A stretch of DNA of 64,000 nucleotides from Bacteroidota bacterium (GCA_003164895.1 PLUL01000021.1:182426-246425), one strand, 5' to 3'. Positions 1 to 9,339 are shown, numbered from the stretch's first letter. Notes: a model not told the origin generated them from the sequence alone. Numbers and translations: made by a program.

Positions 1-203
1 CAACATACGAGCAAAATATCTTTATAAAAAAGCTCGTAAATATAAATAACCGGTTAAATTAAAAATTGATAAATATCATCTTTGAAACATTTTTTTGACA
101 AGGTTTTCACATTAAAAAAAAGTTGCAATTAGGGAAGTTGGCTGAATACCATTCTACAAGAAAGAAACACGAAGGGATAAAATAAAATTTTAGGAGAAGA
201 AAT

Positions 204-1184
204 TTAATACTGTTTTTTTTCTCTCAGATAATTCATAACGTAATCATGAATTCCATCTTCGAGAGAAGTAAACTTGACATCGCAACCTGCACTGGTTAGT
301 TTATTCATTTTCGCTTCTGTGAAGTATTGATATTTGTCGCGAATATCTGCAGGAGTATCAATAAATTCTATTTCAGATTTTTTTCCTAAAGAAGCAAATA
401 CAGAATTAGCCAAATCTAAAAATGTTCTTGCTTTTCCTGAGCCAAGATTATAAATACCGGAATTTTTCCTGGTTCGCAAAAGCCACAGACAAACTTTAGT
501 TACATCTTTTACATAAATGAAATCGCGCAACTGTTCTCCATTTTTGTAGTTCGGATTATGTGAGCGGAATAGTTTTACTTTTCCTGTTTCCTGTATTTGA
601 TTGAATGCATGAAGCATAACCGATGCCATTCTGCCTTTGTGATATTCATTGGGACCATACACATTAAAAAATTTCAATCCTGCCCAGAAGGAAGGAAGTT
701 TTGAGTTCGGAGTTCGAAGTTGGGAGATTACCCATTTGTCAAAATCATTTTTTGATTCTCCATAAGGATTTAGCGGATGAAGTTTTTCTATCAATGAAAT
801 ATCATCTTCATAACCGAACTCCCCTACTCCATACGTTGCCGCAGAAGAAGCATACACCATCGGTATTCCGAATTCAGAACAAACCTTCCAAACATTTTTT
901 GAAAAATTAAGATTGAGTTTGTCAAAAATACTTTTATCAAACTCGGTGGTATCGGTTCTCGCACCCAGATGAAAAACAAATTGCACCAATCGCTGATTTT
1001 CTCTCAGCCATCCGGGAAAAATATCACGATGAATTTCTTTTGAAAAAGTTTTTCCATTCAGATTTTTATTTTTATCAGCGCGGGAAAAATCATCCACAAT
1101 CACAATATCCTTAAAACCTTCTTGATTCATACGGCTGACCAAACAACTTCCAATAAATCCTGCGGCGCCGGTAACTACAATCAT
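204..1184 (-). CDS. hldD: ADP-L-glycero-D-manno-heptose 6-epimerase (HldD/RfaD-like)
   Basis: A short-chain dehydrogenase/reductase-type sugar-nucleotide epimerase. In known HldD the enzyme uses bound NADP to invert C6 of ADP-heptose, giving the heptose donor for lipopolysaccharide core; it acts in the cytoplasm. The sequence shows the N-terminal Rossmann glycine motif TGAAGFIGS (residues 5-13), a serine-rich catalytic stretch near 113-117 and the YxxxK pair at Y141/K145. The length of 326 residues is normal. The HLGARTDTTE segment and the VYGPNEYHKG segment are typical of HldD rather than of UDP-glucose epimerases. It is transcribed away from a 203-base AT-rich left edge in which I see no gene. 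Confidence 0.9.
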   Translation of the reverse strand: MIVVTGAAGFIGSCLVSRMNQEGFKDIVIVDDFSRADKNKNLNGKTFSKEIHRDIFPGWLRENQRLVQFVFHLGARTDTTEFDKSIFDKLNLNFSKNVWKVCSEFGIPMVYASSAATYGVGEFGYEDDISLIEKLHPLNPYGESKNDFDKWVISQLRTPNSKLPSFWAGLKFFNVYGPNEYHKGRMASVMLHAFNQIQETGKVKLFRSHNPNYKNGEQLRDFIYVKDVTKVCLWLLRTRKNSGIYNLGSGKARTFLDLANSVFASLGKKSEIEFIDTPADIRDKYQYFTEAKMNKLTSAGCDVKFTSLEDGIHDYVMNYLREKKQY

Positions 1185-1263
1185 AATTTACTAAATACGA
1201 ATTTCTACGAATGTACTAATAACAACAATTCGTAAATTAATACAGATTAGTAATTTTGGTAGG

Positions 1264-1704
1264 TTAGTTAAAGATGTGCAACGCAGTTCCATCAAATGAA
1301 GTTTGATAAATCTTCAGTATGTTGGAAGCTGGTCCGTGATTTACCGAACCGTCAGTCAAGAGAAATTTAGAACCACACACGGCATCCGTGGCAGTAACTC
1401 CATTGGCATCTACTGAAATTACATTTCTATTCGCAACATTATAGGTACAGCAGCGATCATATGCCATAAATGTGCTTGGATTAGTACTAGTGCAATAGAC
1501 AACAATTCCACACACACCAATATTTGCAATATAGGTGTGACCACCAACAATATTTACTTGGGCAAACGCTGGATCGGATGTGTATAGTAAATAGTTGACC
1601 GTAACAGTAGGAACGTAATCCGCTGATTTCTTTTTGCAACTGAACAAAACAAGCACCGTCAGAAAAATAAGTATGCCGCTTTTTATTTTCAAAACCTTGT
1701 TCAT
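1264..1704 (-). CDS. Rieske-fold-like lipoprotein with degenerate cluster ligands
   Basis: A small predicted lipoprotein: a hydrophobic signal ends in a lipobox (LFSC) followed by lysines, so it should be anchored in the envelope. The C-terminal half follows the Rieske [2Fe-2S] pattern: an AYDR-C loop, later xCGSKF, then a GxVxxGPA turn and an L..Y...L.G..L.I ending. The usual His ligands are not there: the first loop reads CCTY rather than CPH, and the second reads DAVCGS rather than CPxHGS. It may bind no cluster or a different metal. I prefer ATG at 1704 over ATG at 1716, because the minus-strand TAACTTTG box at 1725-1732 would put the transcript start at about 1718. A sister gene lies at 34269-34706. 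Confidence 0.6.
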   Translation of the reverse strand: MNKVLKIKSGILIFLTVLVLFSCKKKSADYVPTVTVNYLLYTSDPAFAQVNIVGGHTYIANIGVCGIVVYCTSTNPSTFMAYDRCCTYNVANRNVISVDANGVTATDAVCGSKFLLTDGSVNHGPASNILKIYQTSFDGTALHIFN

Positions 1705-1724
1705 TTCTCGATACATCGTTTAGA

Positions 1725-1732
1725 CAAAGTTA
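1725..1732 (-). promoter_or_regulatory. Bacteroidota -7 promoter box (TAACTTTG)
   Basis: The minus strand reads TAACTTTG, matching the TANNTTTG -7 element of Bacteroidota housekeeping promoters. No good TTG sits 19 bp upstream, so only half the promoter is clear. It lies about 20 bases before the preferred start of the Rieske-like lipoprotein. Confidence 0.4.
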
Positions 1733-1785
1733 AACAAATTTTACATAAACTTGCCAATCCCGATATTAATACCGGAATTTACTCT

Positions 1786-2124
1786 ATGAATTTTCTATTG
1801 AAAATATTTTTTTTCTTTTTTCTGTTCATATCTGCACCGTCTTTTGCTCAGGACAAATCTGCGGATACAAAAACCGAAAAGAAAAATGATGTAGAAAGTT
1901 CCAGAGCAAAGCGAAAAAAAGCAAAAGCGGAATGGAAAGAAAAAAGAAAGCAGGATCACGCCCAACAAAAAGCCATTCGCGATCACGAAAAACAATTACA
2001 AACAAAAGCGGTGCGCAAACGAATGAGGAAAGACAGGCGGAGAGCAAATCGCACCAACCAAAACAAAAAACAATTTTTTCTAATACGTTTATTCAAGCCG
2101 AAACCGAGAACGGGAGCGTGGTAG
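1786..2124 (+). CDS. Small secreted, very basic protein of unknown function
   Basis: A 112-residue protein with a clear signal peptide (hydrophobic residues 4-17 ending SFAQ) followed by a chain dominated by Lys, Arg, Glu and Gln, probably helical or disordered. No domain is recognised. It starts with ATG, faces the TlpA-like gene tail-to-tail and ends 9 bases from that gene's stop. Such small basic exported proteins are common in Bacteroidota, but I know no function for this one. The signal peptide and the absence of a better overlapping frame support it as a real gene. Confidence 0.6.
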   Translation: MNFLLKIFFFFFLFISAPSFAQDKSADTKTEKKNDVESSRAKRKKAKAEWKEKRKQDHAQQKAIRDHEKQLQTKAVRKRMRKDRRRANRTNQNKKQFFLIRLFKPKPRTGAW

Positions 2125-2129
2125 CAAAA

Positions 2130-2157
2130 ATGGCTAATGGCTAATGGCTAATAGCTC
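2130..2157. repeat. Heptanucleotide repeat (atggcta, three perfect copies plus one imperfect)
   Basis: Three perfect tandem copies of the 7-mer ATGGCTA (2130-2150) are followed by a degenerate fourth. The array covers the stop codon and last residues of the TlpA-like gene, so a change of one unit would rewrite its C-terminal tail without touching the folded domain. Confidence 0.8.
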
Positions 2158-3336
2158 TTTTATTTTATGTTCTAAAGCCGGTCCTTCTAAATTTTTTCCT
2201 GCAATATTTCCATTCTTGTCTATCAAACAAGTAAAAGGAATTCCACTGAAACCATACAGCGCAACAACCGGAGACTGCCATTGTTTCATATCGCAAACAT
2301 GATTTTTCCAAGTGAGTTTGTCTTTTGCAATTGCCTCAAGCCAAGCATCTTTTTTAAAATCAAGCGACACGCTGAAAACATCCAATCCTTTATCTTTATA
2401 TTTATTATAAAGTTCAACTACAAAAGGATTTGCAGCGCGGCACGGTTTGCACCACGATGCCCAGAAATCAAGAATCACCACCTTTCCTTTGAGAGATGAA
2501 AGTGAAAGCGGTTTATCATCCGGATTGTTCATCGTTATTTCGGGAGCGGGCATTCCAATAGCAAGATGTTTTAGTCCTTGTACATAGGTTTTGAATTCTT
2601 TAAGATTAGTGACGTTTGGGTATTTTGCTGTGAGCGCATCAGAAACTTTCACAAAATAATCTACGTCATGTTCCGGATTTAACATCTGCACCGCTGCTAT
2701 CGAAGCAAAGGAAGAAGTATTATCATCAATAAATTTTTTTACATATCCGCTTGTTTCCTCAGCCAGTTTGCGGTATTCTTCTGACATCGCATTAAACTTT
2801 GGCTCCAGCATTTTAGAAAGCGAATCAAGAAATAATTTATCGGATGTGGTGTTCATATATGTTTCGTAAACTCTTCTGATGGAATCCTGTTTGTTGCGCA
2901 ACTCATCCATCAATTTGAATTTTTTTCTTGTATCATTATTGAACTGTACAAAGATCTCTGCATCCTTTGATCCTGTTACTTTATAGGACTCGCCAAGATT
3001 TTTTGCATCACCTTCAAAAATTATTTTTTCGGAACTATCAACAATAATTGTTGCATAATTAGAGGCAATTGTTTGAATGATGTAAAATCCTTTTTCAGAA
3101 ATTTTTTTTACAAAGACAAATTCTCCCTTCTCATTTACTTTTACCGAATCAAGAGTTTTTGGCTGAGAAGAATTTACATCCACCAGCGAAACAGTTTCTC
3201 CTCTGCTATTAATAAGTTTCCCTTTTATCTGAAAATTATTTGCATTCTTGTTATCTCCACAGGAGGAAATTAAAGCAAGCACAATAATGCCGAAGGTAAT
3301 TCTTAACAGGTGCAATTGTTTTCTGAAAATTTTCAT
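2134..3336 (-). CDS. TlpA/ResA-like thioredoxin-fold lipoprotein with DUF4369-like N-terminus
   Basis: An envelope thiol-disulfide oxidoreductase of the TlpA family. The signal ends in a lipobox (ISSC). Residues of about 30-130 form a beta-rich DUF4369-like domain (GKLINSRGETV...), and the C-terminal half is a thioredoxin fold with the redox motif WASWCKPC (Cys296 and Cys299) and a cis-Pro in SGIPFT (Pro367). Proteins of this architecture are abundant in Bacteroidota and are thought to keep secreted proteins or cytochrome cysteines reduced; the client here is unknown. It starts 8 bases after the upstream T9SS beta-helix gene, so the two are probably cotranscribed. The last codons overlap a heptanucleotide repeat. 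Confidence 0.85.
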   Translation of the reverse strand: MKIFRKQLHLLRITFGIIVLALISSCGDNKNANNFQIKGKLINSRGETVSLVDVNSSQPKTLDSVKVNEKGEFVFVKKISEKGFYIIQTIASNYATIIVDSSEKIIFEGDAKNLGESYKVTGSKDAEIFVQFNNDTRKKFKLMDELRNKQDSIRRVYETYMNTTSDKLFLDSLSKMLEPKFNAMSEEYRKLAEETSGYVKKFIDDNTSSFASIAAVQMLNPEHDVDYFVKVSDALTAKYPNVTNLKEFKTYVQGLKHLAIGMPAPEITMNNPDDKPLSLSSLKGKVVILDFWASWCKPCRAANPFVVELYNKYKDKGLDVFSVSLDFKKDAWLEAIAKDKLTWKNHVCDMKQWQSPVVALYGFSGIPFTCLIDKNGNIAGKNLEGPALEHKIKELLAISH

Positions 3337-3344
3337 AAATTAAT

Positions 3345-5111
3345 TTAGTTGATTTTTACAATCTTAAATGATTGATATTTATTATTCAAAATAATATTCA
3401 TTAAATATAATCCGTTTTCCAAAGATGATAAATCAATCTTGCCAACTCCTGAATCGTTCATCTGATTTGGTTTTATCTTATTTCCTCTCATGTCAAATAT
3501 TTCAACATTAAAACTTTCAACAGGTTCGGAATATTTCAGATAGAGAATATTTTTTGTTGGATTTGGATAAATGGAGATGAACAAATTATTTCCTTTTTCA
3601 TTTTGTATTGAAGTAATGTTGCCGTGTTCCACTGCACCAATATCAATGCGAGAATTAATTATCCGAGTGTTGCCAAAAAAATCCAATTCATTATTTATAA
3701 TGACATGAATCGGATCACCTTTGTCAACACAACCACTGCCGGATTGTAGAGAAAAATTTATTGTTGCCGGATTTGCAATGTTTGAATTTACAAAAGTCGG
3801 ATCAGCATACATTGAATTTGCATCTTGCGATGTACCGGTTTGATATGCGGAAAAGCCAGTATAATTTGTCGTGTTGAACTTGAATTGAATTAAGTTTTGC
3901 GCGCTTGTTCCCGAGTTTGAAAAATAATCATTGTAATTATAACTGTTGCTCTGCAAGCTTGCGTAATCAGAACTCAGCACAATGTTTTGATTGCTGGTAA
4001 AAGCTATATTATTTTCGAATAAACAATTACTGACTTTTGAAAGATAAAATTCCCCCATCCCACTTTGTGAATAATCGTTATTGAATAAAACATTATTGCT
4101 CACGGTACATTTCAAAACTTGTCCTGTGGTTGGATAGTTATAACCTCCAATAGCAAGTCCAGCTGTTTGGTTATTAAAAAAAATATTGCCTCGCACGGTT
4201 ACGCTATCAAGAGTTCCAACTTGTTCACATCCAATTTCAATTCCATAACCGTTTCCATACGATTTATTTCTTTCAACAATTATTTTTCTGCCTCCATCCA
4301 CATACAATCCGCCTGACGTAGCATACAACGAAACATTATTATAAGTTTCATTATCGCTCACGGTTCCGTTTCGCGCCTGGTCGGTTGCAGGATTACTGCT
4401 GGTTTGATAATGTCCGGCACAAAGAATTCCGATGTTTGTATTGTCATGAACTTTATTGTGCGAAATAATAAAACCGCTCACGTTTCCATCCAGCGTAAGA
4501 TTTTCACTGAAGCCATTTATATTGTTTCGTATTTCATTACTGTCAACTACCAAATTGGAAATTGAAGCGGAAGCATTATCGCCATACACAACAAACGGAT
4601 TACAATTATCATTTGAAGTTGGAATGGTGGAAGCGCTGACAGTCCACCTAATATTTTGAATAAGATTTTTTTTGATGGTAATATTTTCTGAAGCTCCATT
4701 AATAGTTATTCCGATCGAACCATTTCCCAATGTGTTTTGAAAAATAAGTCCTTGAATCGTTACAAAACTTTTATCGGTGATAGAGAGCAGCGTTACGTTT
4801 GCATTGTTTCCATTCACCTTCACAGAATCATTTTGATAATTTCGAAAAACAATTTGATTGCCAGAAGTTCCCGAAACATTAACGGTAAGTTGTTCCATGT
4901 ATGTTCCGCCTTTTATATACACAGTACTTCCGGCAGAAGATATATTCATCGCATGTTGAATGGTTTTCCATGCGGATGCCAATGAATTCCCTGTGTTCGA
5001 ATCATTTCCACTTCCTCCATCTACATAAAATGATTGAGAAAAACTTATTGTGGTACTGATCAAATTTGTCAATATGAAAACGAGAAAAAAGGTCTGTTTA
5101 AAATTTCTCAT
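3345..5111 (-). CDS. T9SS-exported right-handed beta-helix protein
   Basis: A 588-residue secreted protein. An N-terminal signal peptide is followed by YVDGGSGNDSNTG, typical of the DUF1565/polysaccharide-lyase-like start of parallel beta-helix proteins. There are then many NxI/NVV/NNI turns of pectate-lyase (PbH1) type up to about residue 480, and a C-terminal type A sorting domain (ISIYPNPTKN then a beta-sandwich ending KIVKIN). It should cross the outer membrane by the type IX system and be released or anchored at the surface. Such folds bind or cleave polysaccharides, but no catalytic triad can be assigned by eye. It is first in a two-gene unit with the TlpA-like gene. Confidence 0.85.
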   Translation of the reverse strand: MRNFKQTFFLVFILTNLISTTISFSQSFYVDGGSGNDSNTGNSLASAWKTIQHAMNISSAGSTVYIKGGTYMEQLTVNVSGTSGNQIVFRNYQNDSVKVNGNNANVTLLSITDKSFVTIQGLIFQNTLGNGSIGITINGASENITIKKNLIQNIRWTVSASTIPTSNDNCNPFVVYGDNASASISNLVVDSNEIRNNINGFSENLTLDGNVSGFIISHNKVHDNTNIGILCAGHYQTSSNPATDQARNGTVSDNETYNNVSLYATSGGLYVDGGRKIIVERNKSYGNGYGIEIGCEQVGTLDSVTVRGNIFFNNQTAGLAIGGYNYPTTGQVLKCTVSNNVLFNNDYSQSGMGEFYLSKVSNCLFENNIAFTSNQNIVLSSDYASLQSNSYNYNDYFSNSGTSAQNLIQFKFNTTNYTGFSAYQTGTSQDANSMYADPTFVNSNIANPATINFSLQSGSGCVDKGDPIHVIINNELDFFGNTRIINSRIDIGAVEHGNITSIQNEKGNNLFISIYPNPTKNILYLKYSEPVESFNVEIFDMRGNKIKPNQMNDSGVGKIDLSSLENGLYLMNIILNNKYQSFKIVKIN

Positions 5112-5127
5112 GGAATACTTGGATAAA

Positions 5128-5135
5128 CAAAGGTA
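5128..5135 (-). promoter_or_regulatory. -7 promoter box (TACCTTTG) before the beta-helix gene
   Basis: The minus strand reads TACCTTTG, a match to TANNTTTG, 17 bases upstream of the beta-helix ATG. The -33 region is TTA rather than TTG at the expected spacing. Confidence 0.4.
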
Positions 5136-5160
5136 GAAAAACAGATGACTGAAGATAAAT

Positions 5161-6981
5161 TCAAGTTCGTTGCAGCTTTTCCAATTGTTTTTGTTTTTCC
5201 GGTTGGCGCAACTCTCGTGCAGTTTGGGTGAAATATTTATGATTACTTAGAAAATTTATTTGCCTTTGATTCCATTGATTTTCGTCAAGAGAGTTTCCAT
5301 TGGCATTTAATTCATCAAACAATGTTTTTCCAATGGAAGGAAAATCAGTTCTGCCGAGATAATCCAGATCCGCATCCACCAGAATTTCTTCAAGAATATT
5401 TTTTGGAGATTGCGGAATTTTTGTCGCCATAATCATTCCGCAGATAATTTCTATTTCTTCGGAAGTAAAATTAAACTTCGGTAAAAACTCACGGGCAATT
5501 TCGCAGCCAATCACTTCGTTTTCCTTGTATTGCTTAACAAATCCTGAATCGTGAAGAAGCGCTGCAATTTTTACTAACTCTGTTTTTTCCGCACCGATAT
5601 TTTCTTTCAATGCAAGGAAAGAAGCTGCATCGCAAACACTCAACGTGTGATGCAATCCGTGATAAAATAATTTTTCAGGCAACTCTTTTTCCAGTTTATC
5701 AAGAATAAAAGTTTTGCTTTGCAGAAATCGTACCGATAATTTTTCTCCGGTTACAAAATACATATCCATTTCGCCCATTCCTTTGGCGGCAAGTTTTCCG
5801 CGGTATTCGCAATCAAAATAATCTTTTACAAGTTGAAAAGTTTTCTCCGAAATATTCACCCTACCGGGCACGCTGCTGCTTTCCATCCGCGAAGCGGTAT
5901 TAACCGCATCGCCCCAAACATCGTACGTGAATTTTTTTGTGCCCACCACTCCAGCCACCAAGGGACCGGAATGAATTCCCACGCGCATTTCCCAAGCGAT
6001 GTCGGATTTTTTTTTTCGTTTCTCAAGAAATTTAATCATGTCAAATGCCGCGCTGATACATTGAATGGCGTGCGTGTTTGATTCTTTCGGTAATCCGCAG
6101 ACAGCCATATATGAATCGCCAATAGTTTTTATTTTTTCAATATCAAATATTTCCATGATGTAATCAAACGCTTTGAAAATATCATTCAGCTCATTCACCA
6201 ATTTCTGAGGAGAAATTTTTGCCGATGTCTGTGTGAATTCTTTAAAATCAGTAAACAAAATGGTGGCTTCATTGTAACGCAAAGGCGTTGTAAATCCTTT
6301 TTGTTTCAATTCTTGGGCAACTTCTTCGGGAAGAATATTGTGAAGCAGCCGCTCCGATTCATCCTTTTCAGCATGCAATTCTTTGGTTCGTTCCAACACT
6401 AATTTTTCGAGAATTTCATTTTGCTTTTCCATTAATTCTCTCCGTTCCTTTTCTTGTTTCAGCAGTTCTTTGGCAAGAAGATGGTTTTCAACCGCGCTTA
6501 CAGAAATATTTGTGAGCAACTGCAAAAAATTCAAATGCTTGATGATGTGACTCACACTAAACTCATCGTTGCTGACATCGCCCAACAGCAAATAAGCAAG
6601 CGGTTCGACTCCATGATACACGGGAATCACCATGTCAAAATTTTTCAGCGAATCGTTTTGATTGGATGTAACCGAAGTGATTTCTTTGAGATGAAATAAA
6701 TCGCGTTCAACATTAATTTTTTCCGATTCGCCCTCTTCAAGCCCGTGAGAAAGCACGCATTTCCACCTTGAGAATTTGCTGAACAAGGCGAATTTTTCAA
6801 TCTTCAACTGCTCTTTTAAAAAGCTCTTGAATTTTTCAATTATAGTAAGCGTGGAAAAATTATGGTTGATGGAATTAGTAATATCGAGCAGAACATCAAG
6901 CTGCAATTCTTTAATCATCAGCTTGCTTTTATAGCGCTCAATTTTTTTTCCGACAATATCTTTTATTTCAAAATCGCCCAT
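5161..6981 (-). CDS. Sensor - class III adenylate cyclase - HD-domain protein
   Basis: A 606-residue soluble signalling protein. Residues ~20-175 form a GAF-like sensor domain shared with the SpoIIE phosphatase at 32668. Residues ~175-220 are a coiled coil. Residues ~235-415 are a class III nucleotide cyclase with both metal-binding aspartates (Asp245 in ILFTDF, Asp289 in KTIGDS), the adenine-selecting pair Lys285/Asp354 and transition-state residues Asn361/Arg365, so it is predicted to be active and to make cAMP. Residues ~435-580 are an HD metal-phosphohydrolase-like domain with candidate ligands His445, His477/Asp478 and Asp536/538. It follows the cNMP-binding SulP gene by 85 bases. Having a cyclase and an HD domain in one chain raises the possibility that it both makes and removes a nucleotide; that is inference. 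Confidence 0.85.
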   Translation of the reverse strand: MGDFEIKDIVGKKIERYKSKLMIKELQLDVLLDITNSINHNFSTLTIIEKFKSFLKEQLKIEKFALFSKFSRWKCVLSHGLEEGESEKINVERDLFHLKEITSVTSNQNDSLKNFDMVIPVYHGVEPLAYLLLGDVSNDEFSVSHIIKHLNFLQLLTNISVSAVENHLLAKELLKQEKERRELMEKQNEILEKLVLERTKELHAEKDESERLLHNILPEEVAQELKQKGFTTPLRYNEATILFTDFKEFTQTSAKISPQKLVNELNDIFKAFDYIMEIFDIEKIKTIGDSYMAVCGLPKESNTHAIQCISAAFDMIKFLEKRKKKSDIAWEMRVGIHSGPLVAGVVGTKKFTYDVWGDAVNTASRMESSSVPGRVNISEKTFQLVKDYFDCEYRGKLAAKGMGEMDMYFVTGEKLSVRFLQSKTFILDKLEKELPEKLFYHGLHHTLSVCDAASFLALKENIGAEKTELVKIAALLHDSGFVKQYKENEVIGCEIAREFLPKFNFTSEEIEIICGMIMATKIPQSPKNILEEILVDADLDYLGRTDFPSIGKTLFDELNANGNSLDENQWNQRQINFLSNHKYFTQTARELRQPEKQKQLEKLQRT

Positions 6982-7004
6982 AGATTTATGATGTATGATG
7001 TTTT

Positions 7005-7063
7005 ATGGTTAATGGTTGATGGAGAAATGCACTTTAACCATCAACCATCATCCATTAACCATT
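7005..7063. repeat. Inverted repeat in the SulP-cyclase spacer
   Basis: Two arms built from ATGGTTAATGG / TTGATGG and their complements face each other across a short loop. The right arm carries a 5-base insertion. On the transcript of the minus-strand pair it would form a hairpin just before the cyclase start. No U-tract follows, so a simple terminator is unlikely; an attenuator or stability element is possible. Confidence 0.5.
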
Positions 7064-7066
7064 CTC

Positions 7067-9280
7067 TCAACTTTCCTGCAATGCTTTTAATTCTTTATCG
7101 CTTTGTCGTAACCTGTTCGATATAACCAATGCAAGTTTTTCAAAAAATTTTCCTGCTACTTCGGGATGTTTGGAAGTAATTTCATTAAACTTTTTACGCG
7201 ATAAGATGTATAAAATTGCATCCTCCATAGAAATCGCATCGGCAGAACGTTTTCTCATATCTAAAAACGACATGTCGCCAAAAAAACCACCTTTCGGAAT
7301 TGTTACCAAATGATGAAAAATTCCGTGAGCCAAAGGAAGAACAATTTTTACATTCCCTTTCCGTATAAAATAAATTTCATCTCCTTCTTCTTTTGTTTTA
7401 AAAATCAATTCGTCTTTTTTATAGGTTTTCTCCTCTAATGTGAGTGAAAATGTTTTCAAAGCATCTTCCGAAAATTCGTTGAAGAATTCAATTTCACGGA
7501 GTTCTAAAATTTTATTATCCTCTTTCACCTTTTCCTGAACCAGAATTTGATCTTCCACCCATTCGAGCGCAGAATCAAGTTCGTCAAAAAATTTAAGATT
7601 TACGGTTTCGGCTAATCCGAGATATTCTAAATATTCTTTTACATTTTGACCGGAAGGCAAACTCAATGGTACGGAAGTAAAAATTAAAAAACCATCTTTA
7701 TCTTTTATTCTTGCCAGAATTTGTTTCATGCGGTTTGCTGCCGTAAAATCCATGGATTGCACTCTGCGCATATCGAATAAAATATATTTGCAATCTGCCA
7801 TCACCGGTTCAATTTCACTGAGAAGCTGGTCGGCAGTTCCAAAGAAAAGTTGTCCTTGCAATTCAACAATGAGCGTGTGTTTGCCTTGTTCTTCAAGAAT
7901 TTTTCGTTCGTTTTCAAGTCGGATTTTTTTAGAAAACTTCAGATTCCCGAATGTTTTTCTGCGGATGACCGAAATTCGCATTTGCTCCCTGAGAAAAAGA
8001 ATGATCGCCATGGCAATTCCAACTCCAGCTGCTGCAATCAAACTCATGGTTACGGCTGAAATCACCACAGCAATTATTACCACAAAATCAAAAACAGTTG
8101 AGCTGTGTTTCAGCAATGAAAGACTTTTAAAATCAATCATACGCATGGCAACCACAATTAAAATTCCTGCCAATGCTGCATACGGAATCCATGCAACTAA
8201 TTTTCCGAGCAAAAGCAAAACGAGCAGCGCACTTATACCAACAAAAAATCCAGACATTTTTGTTTTCCCTCCACTGGAAAGATTCACGAGCGTGGGTCCC
8301 ATGGTTCCTGAACCGGGAATTCCGCAAAGCAGTGCTGAACCCATATTGCCGATTCCCTGTCCGACTAATTCTTTGTTTGAATTATGGCGGGACATTGTGA
8401 GCGCATCCAGTACCACACACGTTTTTAATGTATCAATAGAAAGTAAAACCGATAAAGTCAAAACAGGCGCAATTAAAATGGACGCGCTATGAAAATCCAA
8501 CGACGATGCAAGTTTAATTTGATTGGAAAACATTCCATATAAATCAGAAACAGAAGCGGAAATTGGTCCGATAATAAATGGATTATGGTCAACCATCAGC
8601 AAAGATGAATTTACTGTTGAAGCAATGAAATAACAAATGATACCTGCAAGCAAACCGATGATTGCGGCAGGAATTGCTTTAATAATTTTTGGTGCAAAGT
8701 ACATCATGACAATTGTTGCAACACCCACGCAGATGCTTTCCCATTTCCATTCCTGAAACATATAAATTCCATGCCAGATATTTATTTCTTTCGTAAGACC
8801 TAAAAGTTTTGGCAATTGTCCGGTAAGAATTAAAACGCCGACACCGCTCAAGTATCCGGCAACCACAGGATAAGGAATGTATTTGATAACTTTCCCGCCG
8901 CCAATTTTTCCGATAATCAGCTGAACTATCCCCGCAAAAAATGCAACCAGCGTGATGTAAACCGGAATTACTTCAGGCGGAATACTTCCTTTGTTCAATA
9001 ATTCGGTTACAAAAACTGCAAGCACAGCTGCCCCCGGAGCACTTGGCGCAGAAACTAAACTTTTTGTTCCGCCAAACAACGGGGCTAACAACCCGAGAGC
9101 AATTGTTCCCATGATTCCGCCAATCGCAGCTTTACCGGAAAAAGCAGGACCAAGCGGAGCGAAAATAATTAACCCAAATGCAATTGCTGCGGGAAGCGCA
9201 ACCAGCATGGCGGTTGTTCCTCCAAGCATATCTCCGATAAAAGCGCTGGAGGATTTTTTTTCTTTAATAGTTGATTCCAT
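7067..9280 (-). CDS. SulP-family anion transporter with STAS and cyclic-nucleotide-binding domains
   Basis: A 737-residue inner-membrane transporter. Residues ~12-430 are the SulP/SLC26 core with about 12-14 hydrophobic segments (GDMLGGTTAMLVALPAAIAF start), which in the family carries sulfate, bicarbonate or other anions. Residues ~445-565 are a STAS domain (LIVELQGQLFFGTADQL). Residues ~595-715 are a CRP-like cyclic-nucleotide-binding domain with a phosphate-binding cassette FFGDMSF...KRSADA; the usual Glu is Asp and the phosphate-contacting Arg is kept. The adenylate cyclase gene directly downstream suggests that transport is gated by locally made cAMP. The substrate cannot be told from sequence. 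The gene starts 59 bases after alaS and may share its transcript. Confidence 0.88.
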   Translation of the reverse strand: MESTIKEKKSSSAFIGDMLGGTTAMLVALPAAIAFGLIIFAPLGPAFSGKAAIGGIMGTIALGLLAPLFGGTKSLVSAPSAPGAAVLAVFVTELLNKGSIPPEVIPVYITLVAFFAGIVQLIIGKIGGGKVIKYIPYPVVAGYLSGVGVLILTGQLPKLLGLTKEINIWHGIYMFQEWKWESICVGVATIVMMYFAPKIIKAIPAAIIGLLAGIICYFIASTVNSSLLMVDHNPFIIGPISASVSDLYGMFSNQIKLASSLDFHSASILIAPVLTLSVLLSIDTLKTCVVLDALTMSRHNSNKELVGQGIGNMGSALLCGIPGSGTMGPTLVNLSSGGKTKMSGFFVGISALLVLLLLGKLVAWIPYAALAGILIVVAMRMIDFKSLSLLKHSSTVFDFVVIIAVVISAVTMSLIAAAGVGIAMAIILFLREQMRISVIRRKTFGNLKFSKKIRLENERKILEEQGKHTLIVELQGQLFFGTADQLLSEIEPVMADCKYILFDMRRVQSMDFTAANRMKQILARIKDKDGFLIFTSVPLSLPSGQNVKEYLEYLGLAETVNLKFFDELDSALEWVEDQILVQEKVKEDNKILELREIEFFNEFSEDALKTFSLTLEEKTYKKDELIFKTKEEGDEIYFIRKGNVKIVLPLAHGIFHHLVTIPKGGFFGDMSFLDMRKRSADAISMEDAILYILSRKKFNEITSKHPEVAGKFFEKLALVISNRLRQSDKELKALQES

Positions 9281-9339
9281 ATTGATAGGAATTTATTTTT
9301 TAGAATACAAAAAGAACAAATCAGCAAGCAAGCAAAAAA

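Noticed and set aside
7728..8492. A 254-codon open frame on the plus strand
   Set aside because: It lies wholly antisense to the SulP transporter gene, whose domains are unmistakable; its own translation shows no domain or signal.
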